Shown here piece by piece: positions 1 to 10,684 of a DNA stretch of 64,000 nt. Position 1 is the first letter of the stretch. Each line of letters opens with the position of its first letter. The stretch comes from Oryza sativa Japonica Group. Its lineage: Eukaryota; Streptophyta; Magnoliopsida; Poales; Poaceae. The notes beneath the pieces are model-generated. The model searched no databases and had not been told where the DNA came from. It worked only from the letters and a program-made list of their open reading frames with translations. The translations under genes were made by a program, and so were the position numbers. The DNA lies in contig NC_089036.1 in the NCBI RefSeq assembly GCF_034140825.1, forward strand, positions 27,727,001 through 27,791,000, written 5' to 3'.

Positions 1-540
1 TGAATCCACATGCATTCCTTTACCCAAGTACAGATTCTCAAGCTCAGTGCAGCTTTTCAAAACAAAAGTAATAGTTTTCCCATCCAAACCAATCTGGTGT
101 AATTTCAACCTTTTGTACAAGATAATAACTTCCTCTGGATAACCAGCTCTAAAATAATCAACCATGGTTGAATTCCACAGGGAAAGCTCATCATTTACAA
201 TTTTCTGGAAAACAAGTCTTGACTCAGACAGGGCCCCTAAATTAGCATAACAACTCACAATCTTAGAGCCAAGAATCACATCCCAGCACAATCCATGTGT
301 GAAAACATGACAATGGATCTTCTTTAGAGACCTAATATCTGCACAGCCTTGGAACAATGGAGCAAACTTGTCAAAATTAAGTATCTTATTAGAGCATGAA
401 TTTGCATCGGCAGTGGATGCTGATAGTCTCCAACGCAGCTTCAGCACTGCAATTTTATCAAACTTTGAACTAGTGTTTCCAGCTAAATTCCCCTCAAAAG
501 AATTGGTAGCATCATCATGGTTGTTGACGCAAGAAAAACA
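1..540 (-). CDS. PLS-class pentatricopeptide repeat (PPR) protein, internal exon, partial
   Basis: A minus-strand reading frame is open from the left edge to about 594 and reads as PPR repeats. Visible pieces include LGSKIVSCYANLG, ESRLVFQKI, LWNSTMVDYFRAGYPEEVI and TFVLKSCTELENLYLGKGMH, which match the P/L/S repeat pattern (a residue-poor helix pair ending in a Trp-Asn motif, then VLKSC and LGK-H). Such proteins bind organellar RNA and act in editing, splicing or stabilisation in plastids or mitochondria; that is family knowledge. No in-frame Met lies near the upstream end, and a TGA closes the frame at 595-597, so the start must be in an upstream exon; possible splice acceptors lie between about 490 and 510. 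The gene continues past position 1, so its E or DYW tail cannot be judged. Confidence 0.8.
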
Positions 541-582
541 AAAATAGGTAACTAATTGACTCCGAATTCATAGACATACGAT

Positions 583-705
583 GACAGTTCAGTTAAATGA
601 GCCTACAATATAATAGTCCCAAGCACACATGTGTGAGTCATGTGCAATGATTACATCATGTGTGCTTGGGACTATTATATTGTAGACTCATTTAACTGAA
701 CTGTC
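583..705. repeat. Near-perfect 49-bp inverted repeat (hairpin, MITE-like)
   Basis: Arms at 583-631 and 657-705 are reverse complements with one mismatch, separated by 25 bases. The arms begin GACAGTTCAGTTAAATGAG. The element lies just upstream of the PPR exon, probably in its intron. No convincing target duplication was seen. Confidence 0.85.
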
Positions 706-1220
706 CAATTGTGGTTGGTGACATGGTTCAGGAGTCTAACGGTGTACCGGAAACAGATATAGTGTATATCTGGAAGTGGAGTCTATAAATAGGTCCCTAC
801 CCTCCAGCCTCATAATGCATTGTGAGCGGAACAACGGAAAAGGAATAGAGGGTAGGCCGGATAGACCCACGTAAACCTAACAATATTTGCTTTTCTTGCA
901 CCTCCAAGGATAGACTATTCAACTAAACCTGATCAACAGCGGAACACATACAATCAGTGTACTTTAGTACAACAGCACTAAACTTGATAGCAGATCACAT
1001 TAAATTAAGCGATAATCCCAGTTATGGCATACACAGCAGAGGAGTGAAGCCACAATCTCTCCAGGACATTGCCACAGGTAATGAATATGAAATACTACCG
1101 CAATCTCGCCGGTGCTACCAAATAAACCACCACCTAATCAGAACAAATAGCCACATCATCAAGCAGTCATCATGTAAAAACGAGAAAATGGGAAAACTGA
1201 CCACCAGCCGAAATCTTTTT
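706..1220. other. Gene-free stretch upstream of the PPR exon
   Basis: AT-rich sequence with no coding frame I trust. A TATA-like TCTATAAATAGG lies at 782-793 on the plus strand next to the hairpin. The piece 657-900 may be an old LTR-like fragment, but I found no paired end. Confidence 0.4.
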
Positions 1221-1501
1221 CAGAGGTTCATTCCGTGAAAGAACCGGAGTAGGAGGAGGAGGCCTCGGGGTGGCCGCCGGCAAGCCGACCTCCGGAGGGA
1301 CGGCGCCAGGAACAGTGGAGGAGGGGCGCGCGCGTGGGGGAGGCGCGGGTGGTGCGGCCGTGCGAGGGGGCGGCGCTGCCGCTGGCTAGTGGAGACATCG
1401 GAGTTCGGAGCGAGGAGAGGTGGCGTGGCGAGACGGTGGGGAATCGCGTGGGCCTTTGCGCGTCCCGGAGAAACGGCCGGGTCGAAAGCCCACACTACCA
1501 T
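1220..1501 (-). other. GC-rich candidate first exon or 5' UTR of the PPR gene
   Basis: This GC-rich block has a minus-strand open frame of 93 codons starting MVVWAFDPAVSPG. It is rich in Arg, Pro and Ala, as first exons of grass genes and organelle targeting peptides often are, and it lies upstream of the PPR exon on the same strand. I found no splice junction that clearly joins it to the PPR frame, so it may equally be untranslated or chance. Confidence 0.25.
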
Positions 1502-1529
1502 TCGGCTTGGGACTAGCTATCCATCACGC

Positions 1530-1970
1530 GACAGATTTTTTTTTTTCCGAATCACACAGATTTTATTTTTTTTTCAAATCACACAGATTTTAGATTAATT
1601 GAATTAAGCTCATTTGATCACTTGATTAGAAGAGTTATCAACATATATTGCATATATTTTATTTATTAGATCTTTATATTGTAAGAAAAAAATATCACCA
1701 ACCCATCTACTAAAAGTTACACTGTGAAGTGTAACTATAGTGTAATTACAGTGTAACTATAGTGTAATTACGGTACACTTATATGCCATACCAAATAAAC
1801 TTACAAATGTAATTTTAGTTATATAGGATTGTAATTTTATATTTTAAAGGAAATAAAAAATACATATTTACTTACGTAATATTTTTACCAAACCTACAGT
1901 GCACTTACATATCGTATCAACTGAATTTACGAATATAATTTTAGTTATATAGGAATGTAATTTTCTTTAA
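1530..1970. repeat. Short direct repeats in AT-rich DNA
   Basis: The motif AATCACACAGATTTTA recurs around 1549-1592 beside T-runs, GTGTAACTATAGTGTAATTAC recurs around 1730-1770, and a diverged unit of about 60 bp is repeated at about 1779-1840 and 1909-1968. No gene is seen here. Confidence 0.5.
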
Positions 1971-2294
1971 TCTCTTTGCCTAGCCGCATCGACGTGCGAT
2001 GCGTGTACTCATCAATTATGTGCCAAAGCTAGATGTTGCTGGCCTCATGCGTGCGTGGGAAGGAAAGGCATCACAGCCGCTAATTAAATCATACAGAGAA
2101 TAATCCAAGGGAAGCAAATCCGAGTGATTTTGGGGCCGCCAGATGTTTAGCAAAATCGTTCGGCTTTGTTGGTTGCCTTGGTTTTCTGACTTTCTCATCG
2201 ACACGATGTGATTCACGTTCAAGGGTAGCATGTACAACTACAAGCAAATGAGTTCTGTGCTAAGAGAGCTAATATGAACAATTAGTTCATCCCA

Positions 2295-2366
2295 GCTTCC
2301 GTAGCATAGTGGTAGTGCGTTCGCTTCGTAAGCGAAAGGTCGCGAGTTCGATCCTCGCCGGGAGCT
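2295..2366 (+). tRNA. tRNA-Thr (anticodon CGU)
   Basis: A full cloverleaf can be folded in 72 bases. The acceptor stem GCTTCCG (2295-2301) pairs with CGGGAGC (2359-2365) with one G-U pair. The anticodon stem TTCGC/GCGAA encloses the loop TTCGTAA with anticodon CGT, which reads ACG (Thr). The T arm is GCGAG-TTCGATC-CTCGC. No intron is present. A short run of T follows directly, as expected for a Pol III terminator though a weak one. The gene is isolated, with no other tRNA nearby. Confidence 0.95.
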
Positions 2367-2373
2367 TTATTCA

Positions 2374-2655
2374 TATGCATGTTTTCCTTTTGCCGATCCA
2401 TCATCACCGATCCATCGGCAGCAATGGCTATGATATGCATGTATGCTTTTGCCGATCCATCACTCCGTCCATCGGCAATGGCTAATGGTGCCGATCCATC
2501 ACTCCGTCCATCGGGAAATGGCTATGGTATGCAGGTATGCAACGAGCTAGCCGACATGCATGTTTTCTATTTGCCGATCCATCACTCCATCCGTTCATCG
2601 GCAATGGCTAGCTATGATATGCAAGTATGCAACGAGCTAGCCGACATGCGAGCCA
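2374..2655. repeat. Degenerate tandem repeat (TTGCCGATCCATCACTCC units)
   Basis: Starting eight bases after the tRNA, a unit built from TGCCGATCCATCACTCCGTC, CATCGGCAATGGCTA and TATGCATGTATGC recurs about four times with length variation. A longer unit including GCAACGAGCTAGCCGACATGC occurs twice, near 2538 and 2628. The open frame across it is a by-product of the repeat. Confidence 0.75.
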
Positions 2656-2659
2656 ACGA

Positions 2660-3682
2660 GCACAAGTCGACTACCTCTACCTCTAGAAACGCCATTTTGC
2701 AGGAGGATAGCTACTGGCCAACGAACGCATGGACCACCTGCTGTATGACAGTATGATACTATCCCCGTCGCTCTCCGGCAAACTATTTTCCTCGGCAGAC
2801 AGGATAGGTGCCTCCCAAATGCTAGCTTAACTAAATTTTGCGCATCCTTGGTGCCTGCTTGCTGGTCCTGCACCGTCGACCCCCCCGTGGCCCTCAAATT
2901 CGTCCTCTGAGCTCGTCTTGTAAAGCATCAGCGCGGAGAACGTATGGTCATGAATGAACCGACATGACCAGCAAATGGGATCGGGCAAAACGATACGGCC
3001 GTGTCCCATACTTGATGTGCAGATATTTTTGTGACGTAACTGCTCTCGGAGAGCAGGCTGATCGAGTGCTAACGTGTACCGATAAGATAGGTGCTGGACT
3101 AGGAACAAGATTGGATTGGAGAGCATTGGAGTAGAAACTCCCGTGCATCGGCCCTACGTACTTTTGTGTCAAATTTACGGTGTCGTAATTCAACTTTTCT
3201 CTTCCTTCTCTCATTTTTCTCCGTGGATGCGTCATTCGTGAAATGCTTATTGGCAATCGGTTGCTTTTTTTCTTTTTTCGTTTTCGCCTCCATGAGACTC
3301 TGACTGCAGGAACGCCGGATGCATGCACACTTCCTAGATATCAGCTGGTTATAATTTAGAAATTCTATGAATTGGAGACGAATCAATACTAGCGCTTTGA
3401 ATAACTGTTCATTTTTTTCCCAAACTACACGTGAAAAATCTTAGCCATCTCGGAAAGGAAATACACAAACACGAGCAGGCTCCCATCGGATGCTCTAATT
3501 AGTCGAAGAAAAAAAAAGGCAAAATTTGAGTTTTGAAACTTAATTTGAGATTGATTTTAAGATATTTTTAACGTAGTTCCTTTTAAGCATTGGTTTTTAA
3601 GTCACAACGAACACATATATAAAAGTTTTACATATAAATTTATTTTTATTCCCTAATAAACCGTTTTGCTTACTAGGTAATA
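2660..3682. other. Intergenic stretch, nothing recognised
   Basis: Short open frames on both strands overlap one another and resemble no family. No RNA gene or clear element is seen. Confidence 0.4.
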
Positions 3683-3941
3683 CTCTCTCCTTTCCAAATT
3701 AATCATCATATAATATAATTTAAAATTTCTCAAATTGATCATTATATAACCGCATGTACACGGATTTCATCATAATATAATTAATGTAGCAAGAGAAAAT
3801 GTATGCATGCTAAGGTGTAATTGGCATGATGTTTTTATTGATGCATGCATTGTGAGAGAATATGAGTATGGTCTTTTAATTGATGTAATTTAAATTATTC
3901 TTGGTCTTAGTGTATAAACATATCAATTTCAGAACAGGGAG
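3683..3941. mobile_element. Stowaway-like MITE (degenerate)
   Basis: The ends CTCTCTCCTTTCCAAATTAATC and (reverse complement of the right end) CTCCCTGTTCTGAAATTGAT form a diverged inverted repeat, flanked by TA at 3681-3682 and 3942-3943. The size (259 bp) and the AT-rich interior fit a Tc1/mariner-type MITE. Confidence 0.6.
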
Positions 3942-4252
3942 TATTAGCAAACGATGGCACTCTACTATTTACGAGGAACACAGAAGATGCATTTTTCGCT
4001 TAAAAGAAGCACATGCGAAAAAATCTCATATTTCCGGAAATACGGGGGAAACACTAATAAAACGACAGAAATTGCCAGCCGTGCATAGCCGCCCTGTACC
4101 GTTTCACTCTAGTACTCGTGGCAATTGCTACTACCGCAGGCACAGCTCATACGCCGGACACGCTTCCATGTGGGCCCATGAGGCGCACAGACTCCAACGT
4201 GCCCATGGACCAGGTCCAGGATATTTTCGGCGGAATGGCTCGCTTCCCTCTC

Positions 4253-4513
4253 TTCTACAAAAAGGGCCTCCTAGCAACTGCAGCAATAATCAGATCCTCC
4301 ATCCCGCGGCGGCCGTGAGCACCAACACTCACGCATTCCTTCCTACTCCGCGAGATCTCCGGATTCGTTTCGGTGTTTTGCGAGTCGCGCCCGGAGAAGA
4401 GGAGAGGAAATCCGGTCAATCGCGGCGTCGGCGTGCCGTCGCTTGGGGTGGTGTTGGTGGTTCTGAATTTTGATTGCTTCGTGCTTTTCGTTTGGGGGAG
4501 GGCAGTGGTCGCC
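4253..4513 (+). promoter_or_regulatory. Probable core promoter and 5' UTR of the transporter gene
   Basis: A TATA-like TCTACAAAAAGG lies at about 4252-4263. The following 250 bases would be leader. An in-frame ATG at 4373 would add 47 residues with no family resemblance, so it is treated as leader. Confidence 0.4.
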
Positions 4514-5782
4514 ATGGGATTGGGGAACGAGGCGAGCTCGTCGTCGTCGCGGCTGCTGGATCCGGCGCCTCTGCTGCCGCACCACGGTGGAGATGGCGCC
4601 GGGAAGCTGTCGTCGCAGCCCAAGACCTTCGCGAACGTCTTCATCGCGGTGGTCGGCGCCGGCGTGCTGGGGCTGCCGTACACGTTCTCGCGGACCGGGT
4701 GGGCGGCGGGGTCCATCCTCCTGCTCTCCGTCGCGGCGCTCACCTTCTACTGCATGATGCTGCTCGTCGCCTGCCGCCGCCGCCTCGCCGACGAGCACCC
4801 GAAGATCGCCTCCTTTGGGGACTTGGGGGACGCCGTGTTCCGCGGTCCGGGGCGCCTCGCCGTGGACACCATGCTGGTGCTCAGCCAGGCCAGCTTCTGC
4901 GTCGGGTACCTCATCTTCATCTCGAACACCATGGCGCACCTTTACCCCGTCTTCGCGCCCTCCTCCAACGCGCTCCTCTCCCCAAAGGCGCTCTTCATCT
5001 GGGCCATGCTGCCGTTCCAGCTCGGGCTCAACTCCATCAAGACGCTGACGCTCCTCGCGCCGCTCAGCATCTTCGCCGATGTGGTTGACCTCGGCGCCAT
5101 GGGCGTCGTTCTCGGGGAGGACGTGTCCGTCTGGCTCGCCAAACCACCACCCGTCTTCGCCTTCGGCGGCCTGAGCGCGATCCTGTACGGCATCGGCGTG
5201 TCCGTGTACGCCTTCGAGGGAATCGGCATGGTCCTTCCGCTTGAGGCGGAGGCCGCCAACAAGAAGAAGTTCGGGACCACGCTCGGGCTATCCATGGGGT
5301 TCATCGCCGTCATGTACGGCCTGTTCGGCGCCATGGGGTACATCGCTTTCGGCGACGCCACGCGCGACATCATCACCACCAACCTCGGGACCGGGTGGCT
5401 CTCGGCCGCCGTGCAGCTCGGGCTGTGCATCAACCTCTTCTTCACCATGCCGGTGATGATGCACCCCGTGTACGAGGTCGCCGAGCGGCTGCTCCACGGC
5501 AAACGCTACTGCTGGTGGCTGCGGTGGCTGCTCGTCCTGGCCGTCGGCCTCTCGGCCATGTACGTGCCCAACTTCACCGACTTCCTGGCGCTCGTCGGGA
5601 GCAGCGTCTGCGTCCTGCTCGGCTTCGTGCTGCCGGCCTCGTTCCACCTCAAGGTGTTCGGCGCCGAGATGTCCTGGTCCGGGGTGCTCAGCGACGTCCT
5701 GCTCGTCCTGCTCGGCCTCTCGCTCGCCGTCTTCGGCACCTACACGTCCCTGCTGCAGATCTTCCATTCCTCCAGCGCTTAA
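4514..5782 (+). CDS. Vacuolar amino acid transporter, AVT3-like (AAAP family)
   Basis: This single-exon gene encodes 422 residues with about eleven hydrophobic segments, the usual size for the plant AVT3 group of the amino acid/auxin permease (AAAP) superfamily. After a Ser-rich cytosolic tail, the family signature is clear: KTFANVFIAVVGAGVLGLPY at about residues 37-56, then GWAAG, and later YAFEGIGMVLPLEAE, which matches the conserved sixth-helix region. Members of this group move neutral amino acids across the vacuolar membrane, usually outward into the cytosol; substrate here is inferred. I chose the ATG at 4514 because the sequence GCCATGG is a good start context and homologues begin with a similar short tail; the ATG at 4373 is in frame but adds unrelated residues. 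Codon use is strongly GC3-rich, like the F-box genes nearby. A possible poly(A) signal AATAAA lies at 6183-6188. Confidence 0.9.
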   Translation: MGLGNEASSSSSRLLDPAPLLPHHGGDGAGKLSSQPKTFANVFIAVVGAGVLGLPYTFSRTGWAAGSILLLSVAALTFYCMMLLVACRRRLADEHPKIASFGDLGDAVFRGPGRLAVDTMLVLSQASFCVGYLIFISNTMAHLYPVFAPSSNALLSPKALFIWAMLPFQLGLNSIKTLTLLAPLSIFADVVDLGAMGVVLGEDVSVWLAKPPPVFAFGGLSAILYGIGVSVYAFEGIGMVLPLEAEAANKKKFGTTLGLSMGFIAVMYGLFGAMGYIAFGDATRDIITTNLGTGWLSAAVQLGLCINLFFTMPVMMHPVYEVAERLLHGKRYCWWLRWLLVLAVGLSAMYVPNFTDFLALVGSSVCVLLGFVLPASFHLKVFGAEMSWSGVLSDVLLVLLGLSLAVFGTYTSLLQIFHSSSA

Positions 5783-8240
5783 TCTCTGGAGAATCTTTAC
5801 GGATAGCTGCGCCGATGATTGATTTGCTCATTTGCTTCGCGCGCGGGTGTCAGCCTGTCAGGTACGCTGGTTGCATTCTTCGTGTACAGAGAAGGTGATC
5901 GGTCGATCAGAGGGGCAATGCCCAATTCAGCTTGCTGTTGATTTGGGCATGGACAGCGTGCATCGGCCGCATTCTTTCGATTACAAGTCAGATGGTTTGT
6001 ACAAGTTAGCGTGGATGGCATGGAGAAATCTGTATGGTTTTGCAACGACAGATTCCCATAGCTACTCGTGTCAGTTAATATTTATGTGTATGTCTTGGAT
6101 GTTTCAGCTGCTGCATTGCACGGTGGAATCGATGAAAGGACATAGTAAGTTTCAGTCTAAGTTTAAGCCTATTTAGTTGATAAATAAAGTGTCTAGTTGA
6201 GGTTGCAGCTTGTGTGCGGTACTGCGGGTTGTGTCAATTAGGAAGGCAAGCAATCGGGACGACTTGGCAAAGTATACATTCTATTCTGTTCATTCTGTTT
6301 TGTCCCAAGCAAGTAAACTTGTAATGCCCCAACTACCAATCGAAATATCGAATCTTCTTTCAGCTTGCCTGTTATTACCAATGTTGCACATATAATTCTA
6401 TCACGAAAGAACTCAAATTAGATTCAGACAAGAGCAAATCGCGTCCTCCATGTCGAAATATCTGACGTCGTGGAACATTTCAGAGTTACAATTCTCATCT
6501 GGCGTTCTGACGCAAGAAAAAGAAAAACGTAAGCGGACTCTCCTCTTTTGCTCTGGGCATCTCTACATTTCCTGATCAATCGTTCTCCCTAATCAGGTGA
6601 AGAATCCTTTATTATCTTTTCCCGTGTGCCTTTCCCGTTGTTTTTTTCTCGTCTCTCTTCTTATCCTCCAGTGACCGTATATATAAGTACTGAGTAATGA
6701 TAAGCCAATGCGACCGTGCCAAGATGTTACTGTCATCGGATAAGGTCTAGACGACGAGCCAATTGATCTGCATCCGTGAACTTGAGGCGGTGCTCTCACC
6801 CAACATTTCCGTCGTTTGTTCGGCTGAGGATGCTCCGCGGCTCACAAGTTGCTCTTTTCTTGGGTTCGTTTCGTTTTCAGGGTGGGGTTTCCTGGGGCCC
6901 TTTTTTTCATGATGATGTATTGCAATTTGCTTCTCTTCCTGACAGCGACGGCGGTCTGACGTTAACGACATGTTAATTGTAGGTATAGCTGTCTCCGATC
7001 GACTCTTCTTTTTTCTAAGATGACTGTGTTCCGGTGACTATCGCTTCCCTGGCCGGGTCGTGTGGTTCGATTGGCAGGATAACCGATACACACGGCTGTT
7101 TTTTCATGGCTTATGTTTTCAGAGAGGGCGAAGCACACGGACACGGCAAACCTGCTTCTTAGGGATTGTGATGCTTTAGGTTGCACTGCTACCGGGCTAC
7201 TGTCCGTGTCCGGCCCATCTCTTGCAGGACAAGCGGTTCGCTTCGCTCTGATTGTACGAGGAGAATATGGGCCGTTGCTTGACGCTAGATGGGCTGTCAA
7301 CCTGGACTTCTCACGTTACCAGAGTTGGGCCAAATTGTTTGGCGCTGATGCGCTACGTTTGTTAACTGTTGTCCGATCCGACCCAATCCTATCAGTCGCA
7401 GAAAAGGAATGTTCTTATGTTCAGGCAATCTCTGAGTCTCGTCAACCTAATTAACCGCGTGGTTAGCAGGTTAGGTATCAGTCTGACCCGCCCGATTACT
7501 ATTTTCTTCCCTGTGTTCTTTTCAGGAATGTTCCTGAGCAAGAGGGTGACGAAAACACGACCATCCATCCAGTTGGTTTCACACTTTTCACTGGAGCACC
7601 AGCTAGACGCGGAGTCCGCGTGTCGAGCAGACGAGAGATTTTGCACAGTTTTATGCTCCAACACGGCAAGTTTCCGGAATACAGTGGTGTACTAGTGCTG
7701 TACAGGTCTTTTCAGCCCACCACTTTGCTTGCCTCCATTTAAGAAAGGGGCAAGCGTTCCACGAATTCGCTGTAAAAGCGGACAAATCCCACCCGTGGAG
7801 AGTAGGACAAAAGGGCAGAATCACCGTGCCGAGCCAAGTGCAGACACGACACAGCGTGACGCCGCGGGACGTCTCCGTTTCCTCACCTAGCACATGGTGT
7901 CACCTAGTAGTACGTGAGGCTAGCGCCCGCTGTACCTGTACGCGACCCCGCGTGACGGCGTGTGGGGTGGGCACGAGGAAACACCTGCCAGTTTCGGGGG
8001 TCGCGGCTCGTACGAGCCGCGGCGGCGGGACGGAGGAGATAAGCATTGGAGCGTGATGATGTGGTGGACCATCAAGCGGCGCCGGCGAGGCGAGCGTGGG
8101 AGGGGACGTGGGTGGGCAAAGTCCACAAGAAAGATACGACACGAGACGGGGCGACGCGGACGCAATCGCTGGGAGCCGGTAGCCGGCGAGGCGGTCCGGG
8201 GTGCGTGTGTATCGTCGATCCTTATCCTATCACCAGCCGC
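5783..8240. other. 3' UTR of the transporter gene, then intergenic sequence
   Basis: The first 400 bases are probably 3' UTR (AATAAA at 6183-6188). The remainder to 8240 has only short overlapping open frames with no family resemblance. GC content rises after about 7800, towards the F-box promoter. Confidence 0.4.
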
Positions 8241-8244
8241 CCAC

Positions 8245-8254
8245 CTATAAATGG
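8245..8254 (+). promoter_or_regulatory. TATA box of the first F-box gene
   Basis: CTATAAATGG lies 59 bases before the ATG, giving a leader of roughly 30 bases if transcription starts about 30 bases downstream of it. Confidence 0.65.
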
Positions 8255-8312
8255 CGTATTAATTTGGCCACCATAAACCCGGCGTTGAGAGCGACAACTA
8301 AAACCTCGTGGA

Positions 8313-9446
8313 ATGGGGGAGCCGCCGGGGAAGACCGGGCGACGTGACGCGGGCGGGACGGCGCCGGCGGTGGAAGACCGGTGGACGCAGCTCCCGCCGG
8401 AGCTCCTCCCGCTCATCTGCAAGAAGCTGCCGGACTCGGCCGACTTCGTGCGCTTCCGGACGGTATGCAGCGCGTGGCGCGACGCCGCCCCGTTGTCCGA
8501 CGTCCCGCCGCAGCTGCCGTGGGTCGTCGAGCGCCGCGGGTCCGCGTTCCAGGCGAGGGCCCATTTCCGCTTCTACTCGCCTAGCTCCGGGAGGACGTAC
8601 GGCGTCCGTGGCTACGGCGGCCGCTCCTGGCTCGTCATGGGCGGCGCGTGCCAGGAGCACCTCGTCACCACCGTGGACCTCTCCACGACGGCGCTGTACA
8701 ACCCGCTCACCGGGGAGCGCCTCGCGCTGCCCCCCGCGCCGTACCCGCAGTGGCGCCACGGCGTCGTCCACGTCGTGGCCGCCGGCCGCCGCCGCGGCGG
8801 CGCTCCCCTGGTGGTGAACGCATCCACGAGGACGGGGCACTTCGGGTACTGCCGCCAGGGGGATACCAAGTGGACCCTGGTCGACGGGCGCCAGGACATG
8901 GGCCACCGCGCGTACCACGGCGGGCGGTTCTACGTCAACACAAACGCGCAGGAGACGCTGGTGATCGACGCCTCCACCGGCGCCGTCGAGTCCGTCCTGC
9001 CGCCGCCGCCACGCTCGGCCGACGCCGGTGCCGGCGTCTCCTGCGGGGACTACCTGGTGGAGTCGCGCGGGAAGCTGATCAGGGCCGTGCTGTTCCCGCG
9101 CGACGGCGTGGTGACCACGTCGGCCGAGGACTACTACCTCAACGTGTATCAGCTGCAGGAGGACGGGAAGGCCGCCGCCGCGTGGGCCAAGGTGGAGAGC
9201 GTCGGGGATAGCGTGCTCTTTTTCGACAAGCACGGGCACGGGTTCTCGCTGGAGCCCAACGGCGCCGCGGAGCTGAAGCGGGATTGCGTCTACTTCATGC
9301 ACGAGAAGCGGACATGGCTGGACGCCGGGGAGTACAGGTTCCTTTGTCGGTATAACATGGAGACCGGAGAGGTCGATAGAGTTGTGTCGCTGCCCGACAC
9401 GTTCGGGGACACCTGGGTTGTCCCCGGATTGTGCCCCTCTGAATAA
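8313..9446 (+). CDS. F-box protein with DUF295 domain (first copy)
   Basis: This intronless gene encodes 377 residues. An F-box lies at about residues 24-60 (WTQLPPELLPLICKKL, then FVRFRTVCSAWR), the Skp1-binding motif of SCF ubiquitin ligases. The rest matches the plant DUF295/KIB1-type beta-rich domain, with pieces such as LYNPLTGERLALPPAPYPQW, VDGRQDMGHRAYHGGRFYV, and the C-terminal FSLEPNGAAELKRDCVYFMH. The length is normal for this very large grass family, whose members are thought to recruit targets for ubiquitination; no target can be named. The start lies 59 bases after a TATA box. Three decayed copies of the last 300 bases follow in tandem. A long open frame on the opposite strand (8298-9533) is a shadow of the GC-rich codon pattern. 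Confidence 0.92.
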   Translation: MGEPPGKTGRRDAGGTAPAVEDRWTQLPPELLPLICKKLPDSADFVRFRTVCSAWRDAAPLSDVPPQLPWVVERRGSAFQARAHFRFYSPSSGRTYGVRGYGGRSWLVMGGACQEHLVTTVDLSTTALYNPLTGERLALPPAPYPQWRHGVVHVVAAGRRRGGAPLVVNASTRTGHFGYCRQGDTKWTLVDGRQDMGHRAYHGGRFYVNTNAQETLVIDASTGAVESVLPPPPRSADAGAGVSCGDYLVESRGKLIRAVLFPRDGVVTTSAEDYYLNVYQLQEDGKAAAAWAKVESVGDSVLFFDKHGHGFSLEPNGAAELKRDCVYFMHEKRTWLDAGEYRFLCRYNMETGEVDRVVSLPDTFGDTWVVPGLCPSE

Positions 9447-9917
9447 GATGTGTCCCGGCGATGTTGTTGGTTTTTCGGTGTTTCTTGTAGTTTTTTCTCC
9501 TTGAATTTTCATTGAAAAATTAAATAGATGCATTTAGTTGCTCTGGGTGAATGATTGGTCTTTGAAAAATGAGAGAGGTCTTGGGTTGTGTGTGTCACAC
9601 AATCACATGCATTTTCCATTATGTTTAATAAAATTTAATTTGTGTGTCTAACTTTTTGTGGCTTTAACATATTTTTATTGGTCTGATAAAAAAAATGATG
9701 TTTGCAAATAGTGGTGGTCGTGGTATAAAAAACAACTTTTTTATGGTGCACATTTTTACCAAACAAATTATAGCTCGTGTACTTACCATGTTTTATCTGT
9801 GAGCTAGTTGAGAAAATATAATTTGTGTCATGCTTTTAAAGATATTTCACTTCACACACATGAATCTGTCAAAAGTGCTAGTGTTGTTAGTGTGACAACT
9901 TACCTATCAGTTCATTA

Positions 9918-10067
9918 CTCCCTCTGTTTCACAATGTAAATCATTTTAGCATTTCCCACATTCATATTGATGTTAATGAATCTAGACATATATATCCATC
10001 TAGATTCATTAACATCAATATGAATATGAAAAATGCTAGAATGACTTACATTGTAAAACCGAGGAAG
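9918..10067. mobile_element. Stowaway MITE (150 bp) inside array copy 1
   Basis: The ends CTCCCTCTGTTTCACAATG and CTTCCTCGGTTTTACAATG (right end reversed) form the inverted repeat, and TA flanks both sides (9916-9917, 10068-10069). The interior holds a palindrome around TCTAGATTCATTAACATCAATA. The two other full array copies have the empty site (CCATTATTAAGC near 11200, CCATTATTATGC near 12340), which shows the exact insertion. Confidence 0.93.
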
Positions 10068-10388
10068 TAATAAGCTAATCCCAAGAAAGCAAATAACTTT
10101 CGTGTATATTCGATCGGTTCATATTATACTTAGGCTCATACAATGTATCGACCAATTATATTGTTGGTGTTGTAGTAGAAATATGTTTCTGTCAGTTTCA
10201 CTTTGCTTGTGTTGTTCGTGGTATCAACCTAGCTATTTTGTGTTGGTATTATAGCAAAAATATGTTTTTACCAATTTTGCTTTACATGTGTTGTTTCTTT
10301 GTACTGAACCCACGTGCCAATGCATTCTACTAGAATGTGATGAAGAAATTTCAATATCATGAATAGGTTTCTCTCACAATACATCAAT

Positions 10389-10684
10389 GTGTACTAACTA
10401 GAGGAACACAGGAAGGCCACCACGGTGTGGGCCAAGGTGGGGAGCATTGAGGACCGCGTGCTATTCCTAGACAAGTAGGGGCATGGGTTCTCGCTAGAGC
10501 CCAACGGCGCGTCGGGACTAAGGCAGGATTGCGTCTACTTTATGCATGGACGTGGCTGGATTCCGAGGAGTACAAGTTCCTTTATCGGTATAGCATGGAG
10601 GACAGAAAGGTTGATAGAGTTGTGTCGCTAGTCCACACGTTTAGGGACACCTGGGTTGTCCCTAGATTGTGTCCCTCCAAATAA
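10389..10684 (+). pseudogene. F-box/DUF295 3'-end fragment, array copy 2
   Basis: This stretch is homologous to the last 300 bases of the F-box gene at 8313-9446, including GTGTGGGCCAAGGTGG and GACACCTGGGTTGTCCC. The frame is broken: GACAAGTAG replaces the parent GACAAGCAC, and a gap of about 13 bases removes the GAGAAGCGGACAT part. It has no F-box and no start, so it is not expected to make protein. Confidence 0.9.

Noticed and set aside
1220-1501. Treating the Arg/Pro-rich 93-codon frame as a gene of its own
   Set aside because: Kept only as a possible first exon; composition and position fit a leader or targeting part, not a separate gene.
4373-4513. 47-codon N-terminal extension of the amino acid transporter
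   Set aside because: No resemblance to the family and a weaker start context than the ATG at 4514.
8298-9533. Antisense open frame of 411 codons over the first F-box gene
   Set aside because: It is a shadow of the high GC3 codon pattern of the sense gene and is rich in Arg, Gly and Val with no domain.
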